A stretch of DNA of 64,000 bases from positions 60,713,244-60,777,243 of the forward strand of contig NC_034409.1 in NCBI RefSeq assembly GCF_002078875.1. The letters run 5' to 3'. The position numbers were made by a program, and so were the translations under genes. The DNA is from Numida meleagris (Eukaryota; Chordata; Aves; Galliformes; Numididae). Positions 1 through 12,944 of the stretch are shown here, one piece after another. The stretch's first letter is position 1. Each line of letters begins with the position of its first letter. The notes under the pieces were generated by a model. It was not told the origin of the DNA, did not search any database, and was given only the letters and a program-made list of their open reading frames with translations.

Positions 1-1934
1 AATGCAGCAGCAATGAAAATGGCCACTCAAACACTGGTATTCTGTAGGATTTGCTTACGGCTACAAAAAGTTGCATCCCTTGGAAATGCCGGCAGAAAGA
101 GGAATAAAAAGGATTTTCTAATGTACTGGTGCTCACTGTATAACATGGTGAAAAACGCTTGAATGCTGTCCAAAACTTTGGGGTTAGTTTGTGTCCAAGC
201 ACATCATCCATCAGGGCTAGCTCAGAAGTTATAGGCTGCCATGTTAAAATATGTAGCAGTAACATCCAGGGGACCAAAGAAAAGCACGGTGTATCTATTA
301 CTTACCCAAATAAGAAATTTTGAGAAATAGTGTTTTCCAGCCATTGAGCTGGTGCGCTTCCATTACCCTTGCTTCCCAAGAGATCCAAGGGTGTAACTAG
401 CTGTACTGGAACAGCAGATTTGGTCTTTCATTGAAATATCCAGGCGCTTTGCTGGGAAGAGTGATAGAAACCTCTCGTTACATAGTCTTTCTGGAAAGCA
501 TCACATCCGAACGTGCAGACATGGGAAATATCCTCCCATGCGTGGGAGTTAGGAAGCCATTCCCATCAATTTGGCAATGACAACTTTCTTCTTCCTTCTC
601 TGTTTTTTGAGGTGCAGCTCTTTCAGTCCATCAAACATACCGTTTGGTACAAGTGCTCTGTGATTCTCCAGGGTAAAAAAAAGGAAAAAATCACCCCTCC
701 CTTACAGACTTTTCTTTGACAAGTGATTCTCTGTGACAGGTTAATGATTTCAGTCACTGTGAAAATGTCATCAGTGAACAACCATCCATAAACTTACTTG
801 ATAGCTCCTTGGATTTAGATGCTTTCAGATGGCACCTTTTAAAGATGGAGGGTCTTTTTTTAAGAAAAACTTCCTATAAATAGTTTTGCAAGCCCTCTGT
901 GAGTACTAGGTAGTCACAGCCTCAGGGCTGTAGAATGAATGTTCTTCTGTGACAGATGCATTGATGTACAAAATGTGTGGTGGGTTGTAAAATACCTCTG
1001 CATCTTAGATTTTAAAGCGCTCTTAAATTGCTTTACAACATCAGCTTTGACTTCATTACTGGTAGCAGAGTGGTGAAGAATGTATTTGAGGACTTATTTA
1101 GTGGGGATTTTTTTTGTCCTAATGGAACCATAATTTACAGACATGCAAAAATGGCGCCTGCCTAAATAGTGGCAACTGAGTCTTCCATCATCTCATTTAG
1201 CTAAAGACCTCATCTCAGGTCTGGCATACTCAGACAGAGTTGCCAGCATTTCTGTGATGTTCTGAGAACAGCCCAGCCCAGCTGGCTGCCTCTGCAGCAG
1301 TAATTCTGTTTTCCTTCAAATTTATTTCTGCTATCTAGGAACAGAGCACGTACATCTTGCTGTGAGAGCTGGGCTCCTGCCTGTCATTTTTCAAGACCTT
1401 AGCTTGTTTTTGGTTTCATGGAAAAGAGCAGTTGCCCTTCCAGCAGTAGCAGGTTTGTAATACATTTTCTTCAGTAGTGGCACATTTAACCTTTCTGAGA
1501 ACCATTCTATTATAAATGTATGGCACTTTTCAAATATACAGTAAAAATCACTCTATAAAACATGATTTATTAACCATGTGTAGAAGCCCAGCAGTTTACA
1601 AGTCTTTTACTCCCTAGTTATCCAGAACTCTTCCCATCTGGGCAAGAATTGCACTAGGTTGCATACAACACGTTTAGGGACATATATTTACTAACATTAT
1701 GAAAGGCTCCAATGACATCTCACTGCTGAGATCGAAGTGTTTTGGAAGGGACCTTTTCTTTGGCTCTGGCTTCTCTGTATCCTCTTACAAGACAGGGGCA
1801 GACACTACTTGTAGCACCATCAAGAAAACAGCATTGACCACATGCTTTGTCCGCAGAGCCAGCCACCTCATCACAGAACAGTCATATTGGTTAGAGATGG
1901 TCAGACATTGGTAAGTCAGCAAATCACCTGAAAG

Positions 1935-2170
1935 TAATGACTGTATCCATCATGTGCTGGGATCTGCTTTGTAACCTGCCCAGGATGGGAGGCTGATCTA
2001 TCTGTCTGTCCCTGGATCCTCCTTCCTGTCCTTCTGGAAGGTAAATGGGACACTTGACTTTTTCCAGTCACCAGGAACCTCCCTGAGCTCCAAGACACTT
2101 GATGATTATAGAGTGGCTTCGTGAGGATATTGGCCACTTCCCTTCTTGCCACGGGAAGCTGATCCTCCTT
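1935..2170 (-). repeat. Degenerate avian interspersed repeat, antisense
   Basis: The stretch contains phrases such as GGATCCTCCTTCCTGTCCTT and TTTTTCCAGTCACCAGGAAC followed by a segment around GAGTGGCTTCGTGAGGATAT. I recognise this order as that of a common bird interspersed repeat, usually seen in antisense as here and probably CR1-related. Divergence is high and the family assignment is from memory of the pattern only. Confidence 0.4.
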
Positions 2171-5100
2171 TTCTACTCTTTTGCCTATATGCTGCCTTCA
2201 TTTTTAGCTGTTTTCTATCTTAAATGCTTTTGTCTTTTTCCCCCTATTTCTCTTTACTCCTGCATCTTCACAATTTTCCTCTCTAATTCCTATAATTCTC
2301 TTTCCTCTCCTTCTCTCTCTCCCCTCTCCCTCTCTTTTCCTCTCTTCGTTTCCCTTAGGAGGAAGATGACATCCAACCATTCAAAAAAGAACTTTTGCAG
2401 AAACATTAGATTTTAAGGTTTCATACAGGATTTTTTCCTTGCACTTGGGCACTACATTCAAATAGTTGCTCGTATCTTTAAACATGGCCCCTCTGCTTCT
2501 CCAAGGAGCTATAAGATGAAAAGATGTTTAAGCAAACAGGCATCCACCTGAGTACCACTAACCCAAGCTTCTCTCCACATCATACTTCTTTTTTAATGGA
2601 AACCTACTGTCTGCCTCTAAACAAGCACAGAACAACCCTTCTGAGAGACAATCTCTCCAGTTTTTTACATACAAATTCATTACTGAATCATACTTTGGAG
2701 AAAAGAGTTTTTCTTATGCCTTCCTTGTCTGCGTAGCACTCTTTCCGTAGATAAGTCTTAAATTTCCATTGAAAAAAATAGCAACCATAAAACTTAAGTA
2801 ATAAAATGAAATGATCTTGATTTAGTAATGTTAAGGGGCATATTTAAATTACATTGGAAGTCTAACCACAGTGTGAACATTTAAGATCACTTGAAGGTGG
2901 ATGAACCAAGAAAGTTGAGAGCAGGTGTGTGTCTAGAAAGTTTGGGAAACACCATTCCAAGGAGATACCAGCTCATCCATACAGCTCCCAGTCTGAACAG
3001 ATTATGGGTTTTCTTGAGACTGGCAGCTCTCAGGCTGTTTTGGGGATCCACTCACAGCCACAGTATTCTTGCTGCATCATCCCCCATCCAAACAAAGGCA
3101 GTGTGACCTCTGAGGCCCTCCATGGACCAATAAGGATGCTTTTAAGCTTCTTCCATTCCTTTGTCCAAATGGTGCTTTGGATGGAAAGTCAGGATTAAAT
3201 CTTTTCTCACCGTTAAGCCAGCTCACTTATTTGTTATCTCAGGACACAGACATCTTTATGGCTGGCCAGGAAAAAATAACAGAGAATATCAACTTATCTG
3301 TACTTCTAAGTCTTATCAGCTATTCCCCATAATTCATTACAGTAAGTTGCTGATGGAGAAAAAGAGTAGGATTTACTTGCATACACATAAACTATATTTC
3401 TGCTACTAACTTTTTCAGACCTCTGAAGACTTGGCTTTTTTCCCCTCTCTATTTCTCCCCATCCATTATGTGAAATCTGTCTCTCCTCTCTCTGCACTGC
3501 CATTGGGATCCAGACTCCCTCTTTTATATTTCTTTACAACCACAATGTTTTCACTTACCCTGCAGTTATTTCTTTTAACTCCCCTATCACAGAGAAGAAA
3601 GCAGCCTTCATTTGGAAGGAGCTCCAGCACTGAGACATCCAGAAGCTAGCAATCTTTAGGAAAACCTAAAGGTTTTCCTCCTGCTTCATCCAAAGATCTG
3701 CACTGTCAAAAATAACCACAGGTCTCACATGAGTGCAACTCATGCAAATGTCATAGATCACTGTTCCAGACAGCTGAGAGTCCATAGGTAAGTTAGAGCC
3801 TACATGTACATTTGTTACCTCAACCCTTCACTGGGATTCAGTGCTAAACATACCCATACCTCCAAAAGCTTTGGAGATGTCCTCACTGCATGAGGAGGAG
3901 CACATGCCTCTGTGTTGACCCTTTCCTCATAGCTTGTGTTTTGTTTTGTGGTTATCCTTCATGCTGGGTGTTGCTGCAGGAGGTGTTGGACTCAGGACTT
4001 TTGGTAGAAGTTGCCTCCTTGGAAAGCACATGGCTCCATAATGTCAGGGTGGAGCCCAAGGCAATACTGCATGAAAGGATTGCTCCCCAGCTTTCAAAGT
4101 AAATTCATTTCTCCCCTGCAAAGGCAGAGTAGGAATAATTTAATTTTGGTCATAGTAAGAGACTGGAAAAGCACTTGGGGATGGGCTTATCATGTTGTGT
4201 GTGAATGCAGACTTGGGCTGCTTGAAACGCAGAACTGAGCTCCAGAGTTGTTTGGGATCTCTGTGTAGATGTAGCAATTGTGAAATGAATCACAGATGGT
4301 GACAAAGTGCCTTGGCTAGGCTCTCTGACAAGCTGAATGTGTTGCATGTGTGTGTTTAGGACCCGGATAAATATGGCGCAGGCTCTAAGTGGGATTCCAG
4401 GAATGAATTTCAAGAGTCTGTCCACACACAGCCAGGATGACTGAGGCAAAAGTGAAATTGATTTTGGTTTAAAAGGGCTGTGAAGGAAGATATGAGTAAA
4501 TATGGAGAAAAATAATCTAAAATTGATTAGAAAGGAACCATTACCCAGCAGGCAGTAAACCATTGTAGATAGTCCATTGGATAACTATGACAAGAAAATG
4601 AGACTGCTCTGGTATATACAAATAAGAATCGGAACATTGCACTCCTGCCATGGTATTTTTTGCTTCAGTCTATGTGTCACTTTTTTGTGGTTTAAGATTA
4701 TAAACTGCTATGAAAGACTATAAACGTACCCTATAACTATGAAAAAACTCTAGTTTTACATTCCAGACAGTCAAGTAATGCTTCAAGTAATAAAATACAT
4801 GGTAAAGGAATGGCAGTGCTATGTGCTAGGAAAACACTTCAGGTGTGGAGGAAAAAACTTTTTGTATTATGCATGTGAAATAATCTCCAGTGCTCCCAGC
4901 AATGCTTGTATGGGAGATGTGGAGGACCTTATTAAAGCTCCTGTAAAGCCCAATACTAAAATAATTGCAGTAATTGAATGAATAGTAATGTAAAGCCTCC
5001 TGTGACTGCACGGTCCCAGCAGGAACCTTAATTCCTCTATTACATTTGAAAAGATCTACAATAAAGTATAATATCTACAATAACAGAGAAAATCACCGTA

Positions 5101-7477
5101 GTAACAGTAAGATCTAATCTAGCTCAACAAAATTGGAGTAAACCATACCAGAAATCTTAACAAGACAGTTTCTCACTATTGTAGGAAAAGACTTTGCTCT
5201 GGTAAGGAATCCTACCAGAGCTGCCTTTAAACAGTGCAGAGTTAGCTTGTGCCCCAACTCAGAGAAAAAACCGTAGGAGGCTCCCTAAGTAAGCAATAGG
5301 TTTTGCTTTACATAATCCCTGAGTAGTACAGTCACAACCTGGGATCCATCTGGTCCCTAGCAGGTCTCTGACATCCATCTGTGTCTTGTTCTCCAAAAGC
5401 AAAAATTTGGATTGAGGTTGGAAACTACCAGAAGAATTCATACCAAGGCCCACCTTAGAAATCCAGTGGGAGTACATGCAAGTGTGATCTGTGAAATTAT
5501 GTCACAGATCCCGAACTGAAAGAAAAAAGATGGATTTCACACTTGATGTTGACATGGAAAAGGAAAATCTGGCCTTATGCTTGCACTATCAGGAACGTGA
5601 AACCACAGCAGCCTTTAGTTACTTAGATAGGACTTACTGAACATATCAGTTTGGAGACTGTTGAGAGACAGCCAGACATCAAATTCCTGGACAAATTTTC
5701 ATTGCATTTTTACAACTGTATGATGGCCTTTGAACCTCTACTTGTGTGTTCAGGGCAGTTCTAGTTCTTGCCTAAGTCTCTGTTCAGCCTGGATTTGATG
5801 CTGAATAGGCACAGCTAACGTTAGTGAGAAAATAAAACGATTCATTCCACTTTGTTCTTGGGAATTCATAGGGGCTGTATTACAAAACATATCTGCAAAC
5901 TGCTTAGACTTGTGGATTAGTTCCAAGACAGTGGAATAATTAATGTCACTGAGCTATACGTGAGACTGAATTAAGTATTCTAGGAGCAAGAGCCTAACTG
6001 CTGGTTTAACCACCCAACTGGATAAAAGTTCAGATTTAGAATACCACCTAAAATCTTTAAAAATCCACAGAATTCCTGATGGAAAGTGCTTCTAGGATGG
6101 TCCTCCTCATAAGCAGGACACAAAGTTTAATCTTGCTCCCAGCCACAGTAATGCCTATGTTTCAAATAATTGTGTTGATATCAACAGCTGCTTATGCGAG
6201 TTATATAATAAACCTACAAAGCCACTTAGAAAGTGTTGTGGAGAAGATGACCTTGCCCCCTTGGAGGAGCAGTGAGAGCAAGTCAGGCACGGATGTATGT
6301 TTGCCCTGCTCTTATATTCTTTGTTATATATTTAGTTTGTTATAGCTGCTGGAAAAAAAAGAGCCAATATTAGGTTTGAAAACATGACTTACACAAGATA
6401 AAGAAACCCAGAAATATAATGCATATAAATATGAGAAAAGGGAATTGCTTGCTCTCAGAAATGTGGAGTGAACTTGCAGAGGCACAGTAAAAGATGAGAG
6501 ATTATAAAAACACATTAAGGCTGTCACTGTAAAGTAGTCAGGGAATTACACAGCAAGCTCGCATTACCAATTCAGGCTGGAGTTTGCTGTGAAGAATGGC
6601 CTGGTCTTTGGAGGGAACAGAATGGCTGTGCAAAGTGCACTGCAATCTGATATTCTTTGGAGAATTCAACAGGCTTGTGTGGGTATAGAGCAATGCAAAT
6701 GGAAAACATAGGGTATGTACGTGCAGCAGCTTCCTAAAAACCCAAATATTAAAAAAATCATCTAAGAGTGAGCTGTTTGTTCAAAATATCAACCTGGAAA
6801 AGAATAGAATTCATGCTGCCAGATCAGGGTGAATAACTGCCATGGTTTGATAAATTTACACATTGTTTTTCTGGCAGAGATTACACTGCGGCGTCGCATC
6901 ATTATTTGCATTTCCCCATGGCAGTACTACAGGGAATGTAGCGTTAGCACCTTTGCTGTGCCAGGCAGCAACACAGAGCGGGCTGAGCAAGGAGCTGCAG
7001 CTCAGGCCAGGATTTCCAACCATTTGCAACGGCTGATGAGGAGGATTCCAGCCTGTGACATCTAATCCTGCATATCCCATACTGAAAAGTCAACTGAAAA
7101 ATGGAATTAAGATATTTGAGATTTCTGTAAAAAGCTACTGGACTTGAAAGAGATCCTTCTGCTGCTGAGCTTAAGAGATTGCCTTTAAAACATGGGCAAT
7201 CTCCCTTTATTTCAAGAGGTGGCTGAGAAGCAGACTTTCCAGTATAGGATTAATCTTGGTGCCTATAAATACAGATGAAGCTATGCAAGAGTTACACTGT
7301 TTCATGGGTAACAAGGATACTGAAGTGCAGTGAGATGCAGTCTGCATGTGGGATGAAGCTTCATGGACTCAGAGCTCTGCCTGCCAGGGAAGGCAGGCTT
7401 CTGGCACCTTTGGAGTGCAAACTCCTCAAGGGGAGGCTTTGGGGAGACAAGAAGAATATGGAGATGAAGCCTGCAAA

Positions 7478-7590
7478 TAACAGAACCATAGAATATCTCA
7501 AGTTGGAAGGGACCCATAAGGATAATCGAGTCCAGCTCCTGGCTCCACACAGCACCACCCAAAAATCAGACCAGATGTAGTGCCTGAAAA
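7478..7590 (-). repeat. CR1 LINE 3' end, minus strand
   Basis: The sequence starts with ACCATAGAATATCTCAAGTT and runs through GGAAGGGACCCATAAGGAT and a CCAGCTCCTGGCTCCACACA segment. This is the reverse complement of the CR1 3' terminus, which normally ends in ATTCTATG-type octamers after a CCTTCCAAC block. It is a short, 5'-truncated copy, as is usual for CR1. Confidence 0.7.
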
Positions 7591-10119
7591 GATCTTGAGG
7601 TTGAGCAGACTAAGTAGGAGCTCCTGGAAGGCATTTTGCATGCTGTTAAGACAGCTAATGCCATTTTGTTCGTCATTTTTTGTAAGAACCATGACAGCAA
7701 AAGAAAAGGAAAAAAAAACGAGTGACACACACTATTATCAAGAGGATTAAGGTGAGAACTGGCCTGAGAGGATCAGACTTGAGAAGAACTGGGGCAGAAT
7801 GGCCCTTCTCTTCTCCCCTGGCCTCAGTAGCCCAAGCCAGCTCTCTGGAGAAGAGCATGCCCTGCTGGGGCTGCTGAAGCCAGAGGCACAGGGGTTGTCC
7901 ATGGGCAGCCTCTGGAAGGAAAGGCAGGGGTTGGGCTAGGTTGTGTACAGCATAGGTGTGTCACCGTGGTAAAAGCAGCAGTGTTCTGGATTCTGTGGCA
8001 AGGTGTTATGGTACAAAAGTCTTCATGAAGGTTGTGCTTACCGTAATGCTGGGAATACATTTATATTTAGCCTGATTGTGATGTCTCATCTTTGGCTGTG
8101 GCTGAATGGTGGCTTTGTCTATAGCCACAGTTTTCATGTACCACCAATAATGCAGCTTGTGCAGAAGTGATGCTCAGGTCAGAAGGGGTGAGCCTTTATT
8201 GTTGTGGGGGGGAAGGAATTTCATGGGGATACTCGTTGCCAAAATATTGAGTGCCAGGCATGTACCAAATCTGGTGATACTTCAAAAGCACTTTCAGATC
8301 TATTTCACTTTGGAGAAAAGAAATTATGTCCCTTTGTATCAGGCTGTATTTCCAGGAAATACACTTGGAGAATACCTTTGATACTGCTGACAGATGAACT
8401 CTATGGCCACAGAGCAATATGGGGATAAAAGGGGTGTTTGTTGTGTTCCATATGAATCTCCAGTAGAGCATTCAACTCTCTGTCCCAGCTTGTACCACCT
8501 CTTCCTTTCTTTGGAGTGGTGATGTTCCAGTGATGAAGGCACTCACTTCACTGCCATTCGGGCCTCTAAGATTCCTGCCTTGCCAGCTTGTTGACTATTT
8601 GTAAGGTATTTTTATCTTTTCAGCACCATCTTCTTCCACTTGCATCACCTCTGTGCCGTGCATCTTGGTGTTCTGCAGCAGCAACTGCTGCTCTTGGCTG
8701 CTGACACTTGAATAACCAGAGACTCTGAATGCCTCATAGCCTAGTCAGAGATTTACTTTCCTATTACTTGTGAAAATAATGAGACTCCTCAGCTGTACAC
8801 ATGGAAGTGAAGAAAAACAAGCTTGGTTTTTTATGCTTATAGAAAAATAAACCTGACTTTCTTCCGGTCCTGAAACCACTGCACTAGGAGCAGAGTAAGG
8901 TCTTTGAGAAACTTTTTACTGTGTCTTTCAGAATATTTTAGTGCTCTGTTTTCTTTGAAAGTTACCTGCAAAGAAACCAGAGCTCCTTGTTGATACATCC
9001 ACACATCTCTTAGTTTTCTGAAAATCTCTAAAGCAGCATACCTGTAAATTACAAAGTCAGATGCTGTCTGTTTTGAAAGATATTGCTAATGGGCAAACAA
9101 GTAATTAAGATTTCCAGCCACCTGTAGCCAACTTGAGATACAAAACCATTCATTTCAGAAGGAGCTGGAAAAATTGGCTCCATTTTAGTGAGCTTTGAAA
9201 AACTCAATAAATAGTTGCAAAATATTGGCATAAAATCCTAATTAACTTGGATTCACTGAATTGTTGATTCTGTTTTCATGCTTGGGTTTTCAGGATTACT
9301 TAAGGTGGGTTGGACTTCTTTTTTCTCCCTTAATTAACAAATATTTTTTTAAAGACTTGAATCCTTAAATGAAGGACGGTACTCTTAGCATCTGTGAGAC
9401 TGCCAAACCAAGCAAACTAGGAAATAGTGACTCTACTACTGCCAAGTTTGGGCAGGGCATCGTGCAGGCTCATGCCTTGTCACAGTGTAGTTGCCTCAAC
9501 CCATACTTCAATGGGAAAGGTCTAGTCCCTGTAAAATCCCACTTTTCCCAAACTCTGTGGGTGTCAGCTATTGCCTCCACAAGTGCTCCAATGAGAACAG
9601 AAGAGAAATGCGCAGGTAAGATGCCTAGTCCGTTGAGTTGACCTCAAGAATGCTGCATAGGACAGATAGCAGCACACTGTTGCTTCTCAGGAATGCAGAG
9701 AGTATTTATAAAAGCCATGTGTTGTCTGGCCCTCGCAGACATACTGTACTTCCCCTGTCTTACAAAGAAAGAAGGTGTCTGCATGGTAGCAACAGCTTGG
9801 TAGTATTGCTATTGAATCATGGATGTCATGGGAAGGCTGACAGCTGCTAGTAACAACAGGAAGGGGGATTTGTAGCTACATCTGAAATACTCAGATTGAT
9901 TCATGTTTTCACCGAGCGTTGTCTGTTTTTCTTTTTTTCTTTTCTGTTTTAAATACTTCCAAATTCCTTGTTTATGAGTAGAATCCTCACTGGATACAGA
10001 TATCATGTGCAGGATTGGAGAAGTGATCAAACACATCCCATGTAGGCTAGTGAAAGATTTTTTGAGAGTGCTGTTGGATATTGTGTCTTTTAGTGATTGG
10101 TCCTCAATCTCAGCCAAAT

Positions 10120-10330
10120 TAATCATAGAATTGTTTGAGTAGGAAGGGACAATGAAAGGTCATCTAGTCCAACTCTACTGCAAGTAACAGGGACAGCAAC
10201 AGCTAGAGCTAAATAAACAGGAATCCTTCTCTTTTGGTACAGGGTTTGTCCATGTTGCCTGATAACTAGAACCTGAGCACTTGTCCCCACTGTCCTCACC
10301 TGGCCTCATCTGCTTTGGCAATGGTATTTC
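10120..10330 (-). repeat. CR1 LINE 3' end, minus strand
   Basis: An AATCATAGAATTGTTTGAGT opening, then GGAAGGGACAATGAAAGGTC and ATCTAGTCCAACTCTACTGC, mark the reverse complement of a CR1 3' end. The first 80 bases are clear. The segment after about 10210, which includes a TGTCCCCACTGTC stretch, is more diverged and its right border is uncertain. Confidence 0.65.
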
Positions 10331-10974
10331 TGGAGAAGGCACAATTGGACATGGTTTTTAGGGGGAGCTGTGCTCCATCAGGCTGATTGACAGCCAGCAA
10401 TAATTCCTGTATCTGAAGAACTGGTCCTGCAGGTGGTCCCTGCCATTGTGCACGTCTGTAGGTGTATGAGCGGGAATGTTGCTTAGGCTGCTGCCTCCAC
10501 TCCTTCTGGGCAGGCTGGCCCCTAGGCTGGTGGGTTCACATGGTTGCAGTATATTTGCAGCTGAAACTCTGGGCGTCTCTTGCTGCTGTTTGTTGCCATC
10601 TTGGTTCTGGCCAACCACTGCCCTCTATACCAACTGCCAGGTGCCAGGAGCTGCTGAGGCCTTTCCCATCCCTTGGTGCCACCCTGCAGTGAGAGGAGGG
10701 GACACCCTTGCTGCCCTCCCTCCCCCCTCGGTCTTCTGTGCCCAGCACTGAGCAAAGGCAGTGCCTGCAGCCTGCTCCAGGTTGCTGTGTGCCTGGGCCC
10801 CTCCCCAGCCCTGAGGCCTGCACTGGGCCTCACCCCATGGGGCAAAGCTCTTCTGCACTGGGGAGAGCAGGAGGGCAAACTGTAAAGTACCAGAAATGGA
10901 GACGCACTTAGTAGCTTTACTTTTTCTATGATTATTATTATTGTCTTTTGAAATTGTATTGTCCTTTTGAACTG

Positions 10975-10980
10975 TTTATT
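10975..10980 (-). terminator. Poly(A) signal of the acidic-repeat gene
   Basis: AATAAA on the minus strand, about 410 bp downstream of the stop codon at 11389. It is the first canonical signal after that stop and supports a short unspliced transcript from the TATA box at 11896-11903. Confidence 0.5.
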
Positions 10981-11114
10981 GCCCTGTCTTGAAAAAAAGT
11001 CCAAATGGAGCAACTGGAATGGACCTTCATGCTGAACCTCAGCCATCTTTCCCATCCAAACCCAAGTCCTCTGCTTCTCCAAAGGAACAGCTGCATCTGT
11101 AACTTCTCTGACAC

Positions 11115-11400
11115 TGCATGGAGACTGCAAGGAGCTTGGGGCTGTCCACAGAGCAGCTCAGTGGACACCGGTCTCAGTCCTGCCCTCTTCCTCAGGGCTC
11201 ACCTGGAGGCTGCAGGGAGCTCAGGGCCATCTGCTGGGTTCCTCCTGTTGTCCTGGTGCAGCAGCACAGAGGACACATTCCCAGTCTTGCCCTCTTTGCC
11301 CACCTGGAGGCTGCAGAGAGCTTAGGCCCATCCTCTGGGTTCCTCCTGTTGTCCCCAGCACAGCATCTCAGAGGACACCAGTCCCAGTTCAAGTCCTTCC
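11115..11400. repeat. ~101 bp tandem repeat, about 2.5-3 units
   Basis: CCTGGAGGCTGCAGGGAGCT at 11202 recurs as CCTGGAGGCTGCAGAGAGCT at 11303, each followed by GGGTTCCTCCTGTTGTCC and a CACAGAGGACAC-like block. A more diverged unit starts near 11119 (TGGAGACTGCAAGGAGCTTG) and lacks the TTCCTCCTG block, so its spacing to the next is 85 bp. The array lies between the stop codon and poly(A) signal of the minus-strand gene, that is, in its predicted 3' untranslated region. Confidence 0.75.
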
Positions 11401-11778
11401 CTTTTCCTCAGAGCTCGGGGAAGAAGAGGTGAGAGGTCTTGGGAAAGGAAGAGGATGGGAGACGGGGCAGGAAGGGTGAAGGGAGCAGCAGCTGGTGCTG
11501 GGGCTTTCTGGCAGATGATGACATTTCAACACTGAGATGCAAATTGAGAGCTCCTGGTGCACCGCCAGTGGATGTGGTGACTTGTGTCTCTTGGCAAGCA
11601 TGATGTTATAGTGCTTGCCTTGCCTAGGTGGAGATGGATCCACGTCCATTGGTTCTTCTTCCAGAGGCAGATCTACCTCCATGGGCTCGATGTTGCCTTC
11701 AGGAGGATCAGCATCCATTGGCTCAGGTTCACTGCTGCTCCCCTGAAGCCTGAGCTTCTTTGGTGGAGGAGGATCCAT
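11389..11778 (-). CDS. Small intronless acidic-repeat protein (novel candidate)
   Basis: A 129-codon frame opens at an ATG (11778) and stops at 11389. The first 50 residues are strongly biased: a Pro run (3-6), a basic KKLRL patch (7-11) that could be a nuclear localisation signal, then three spaced copies of one acidic motif, EPMDADP (19-25), EPMEVDL (31-37) and EPMDVDP (42-48). The rest is Ser/Pro/His-rich with no domain I recognise. A TATA box lies 118 bp upstream and an AATAAA 410 bp downstream, which gives a compact unspliced unit. The reading frame is also open 5' of the ATG to 11850 with no further ATG. It could be a lineage-specific gene, a retrocopy of a spliced gene, or a fragment of a mobile element. 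Function is unknown. Confidence 0.5.
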   Translation of the reverse strand: MDPPPPKKLRLQGSSSEPEPMDADPPEGNIEPMEVDLPLEEEPMDVDPSPPRQGKHYNIMLAKRHKSPHPLAVHQELSICISVLKCHHLPESPSTSCCSLHPSCPVSHPLPFPRPLTSSSPSSEEKGRT

Positions 11779-11895
11779 ACTCCTCCACTGACTGAGGCAG
11801 GAGAGAAATCTCCTATGTAAGCCGCTTCTCGTGCCAGAAGATGGCCACAAGTCGCAGGTCAGTTACTGACTGGGGTTCTGTTGTCAGGGTCCCCG

Positions 11896-11903
11896 TATTT
11901 ATA
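11896..11903 (-). promoter_or_regulatory. TATA box (TATAAATA)
   Basis: The minus strand reads CCCTTATAAATACGGGGA. TATAAATA is a near-perfect TATA box, and the expected start of transcription about 30 bp downstream (near 11868) leaves a leader of about 90 nt before the ATG at 11778. No CpG island surrounds it, so this would be a focused TATA-type promoter. Confidence 0.5.
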
Positions 11904-12039
11904 AGGGTTGGCAGATAGCTGGCTCGTAACATCATGAAGCCATGGCGGGTGTGACCCTAAGGACATCCCATGACAACTGAGACATGGCTGTGTTGGGCCA
12001 TGTTGCTATGGCCTGACAGTTTCCCTGCTTGCCACTAGT

Positions 12040-12290
12040 GGGATTCTGCAGGGCTCCGTTTTCAAACAAGTTCTCTTTAATGATTTTTATCTATTACTCC
12101 AATAACGATCTGGAAGCTATATGAAGTAAATTTGTGGATGATGCTAAACTGGGAGGAGTGTTGACTCACTTGAGGGTAGAGAGGCATTGCACCAAAATCT
12201 TGACAAATACAAGGGTGGTTGCCATCTGCACGAAGAAGAGCAAGTGCTGGATTCTTCAGCACTATGACTGATCCGGACATATTTGTACAG
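12040..12290 (+). repeat. CR1 LINE ORF2 fragment (reverse transcriptase)
   Basis: GGGATTCTGCAGGGCTCCGT, then TCTTTAATGATTTTTATC and AAATTTGTGGATGATGCTAA correspond to the CR1 reverse transcriptase segment around the catalytic box; here it reads F-V-D-D followed by AKLGG. It is frameshifted and non-coding. Confidence 0.75.
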
Positions 12291-12944
12291 TCAGGAAGAA
12301 GCGTGGTAAAGCTTGTCAGCCTTTTTCCTCTCTACTAGTTTATATTTAAATTCTAATTTTTAATGTGCCCTTTTCTTCCTTTTACCATACAGTATGATAC
12401 AGTTGCTGTTGCTATTGACCTTCAGGCAGAGAAAACAGTGGCAGCTGATGTGTGACACTGTTCTCTGGAATTAATAGCCCTTGCCCTCAATTTCAGACAA
12501 AATATTGTAAGACTTGATTTGTGATAAAGGTAGGAGGAAGGAGAGGTAATATGGCTTGGAAAAGCCATTTGTTGTTGTCTGATAGCAAACTCTACTGGTT
12601 TTGTCCACAGGTATCACGGTACTGAGAAAGGAGTTACAGAAAGCAGAGACGCATAAACCTCTGCAAAAGCTTAATGTTCCGTAAATGGCACTTTGAGAAA
12701 GTGCAACGGCAGCTGTTGCTGAATTCCTGGAGAAGGGAACCTCTACCCGATGCAGGCAGCTGCTAGCAGAAAGGGAACTGGCCAGCTCTGCTGTGTGATG
12801 GCGTGAGAGCTGCCTGCTTGGGCCATGCTGCGTTGGGCCTGGTGCTGTCCCACTGTGGGCCTGCTGTCAGTACTGGAAAGGTGTGGAGATGCCTTCTGCC
12901 CAAATGCACAGCAAAATCTCTTTGTTTACAGAGTGAGTGCCGTG

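Larger units (their letters stand above)
1..10400. other. Gene-poor AT-rich stretch
   Basis: I see no gene that can be supported here. Open frames are short (the longest about 137 codons, antisense near 4.2-4.6 kb), show no recognisable domain, and do not chain through splice sites in agreeing phase. A pyrimidine-rich tract lies at about 2200-2360. Repeat pieces near 1.9, 7.5 and 10.1 kb are listed separately. Short exons of an unrecognised gene or a non-coding RNA could be missed by eye. Confidence 0.5.

Noticed and set aside
10522..11130. Minus-strand frame of 202 codons downstream of the acidic-repeat gene
   Set aside because: No recognisable domain; it contains the AATAAA region and a run of isoleucines from an ATT repeat, and its ends do not match splice signals in a sensible phase.
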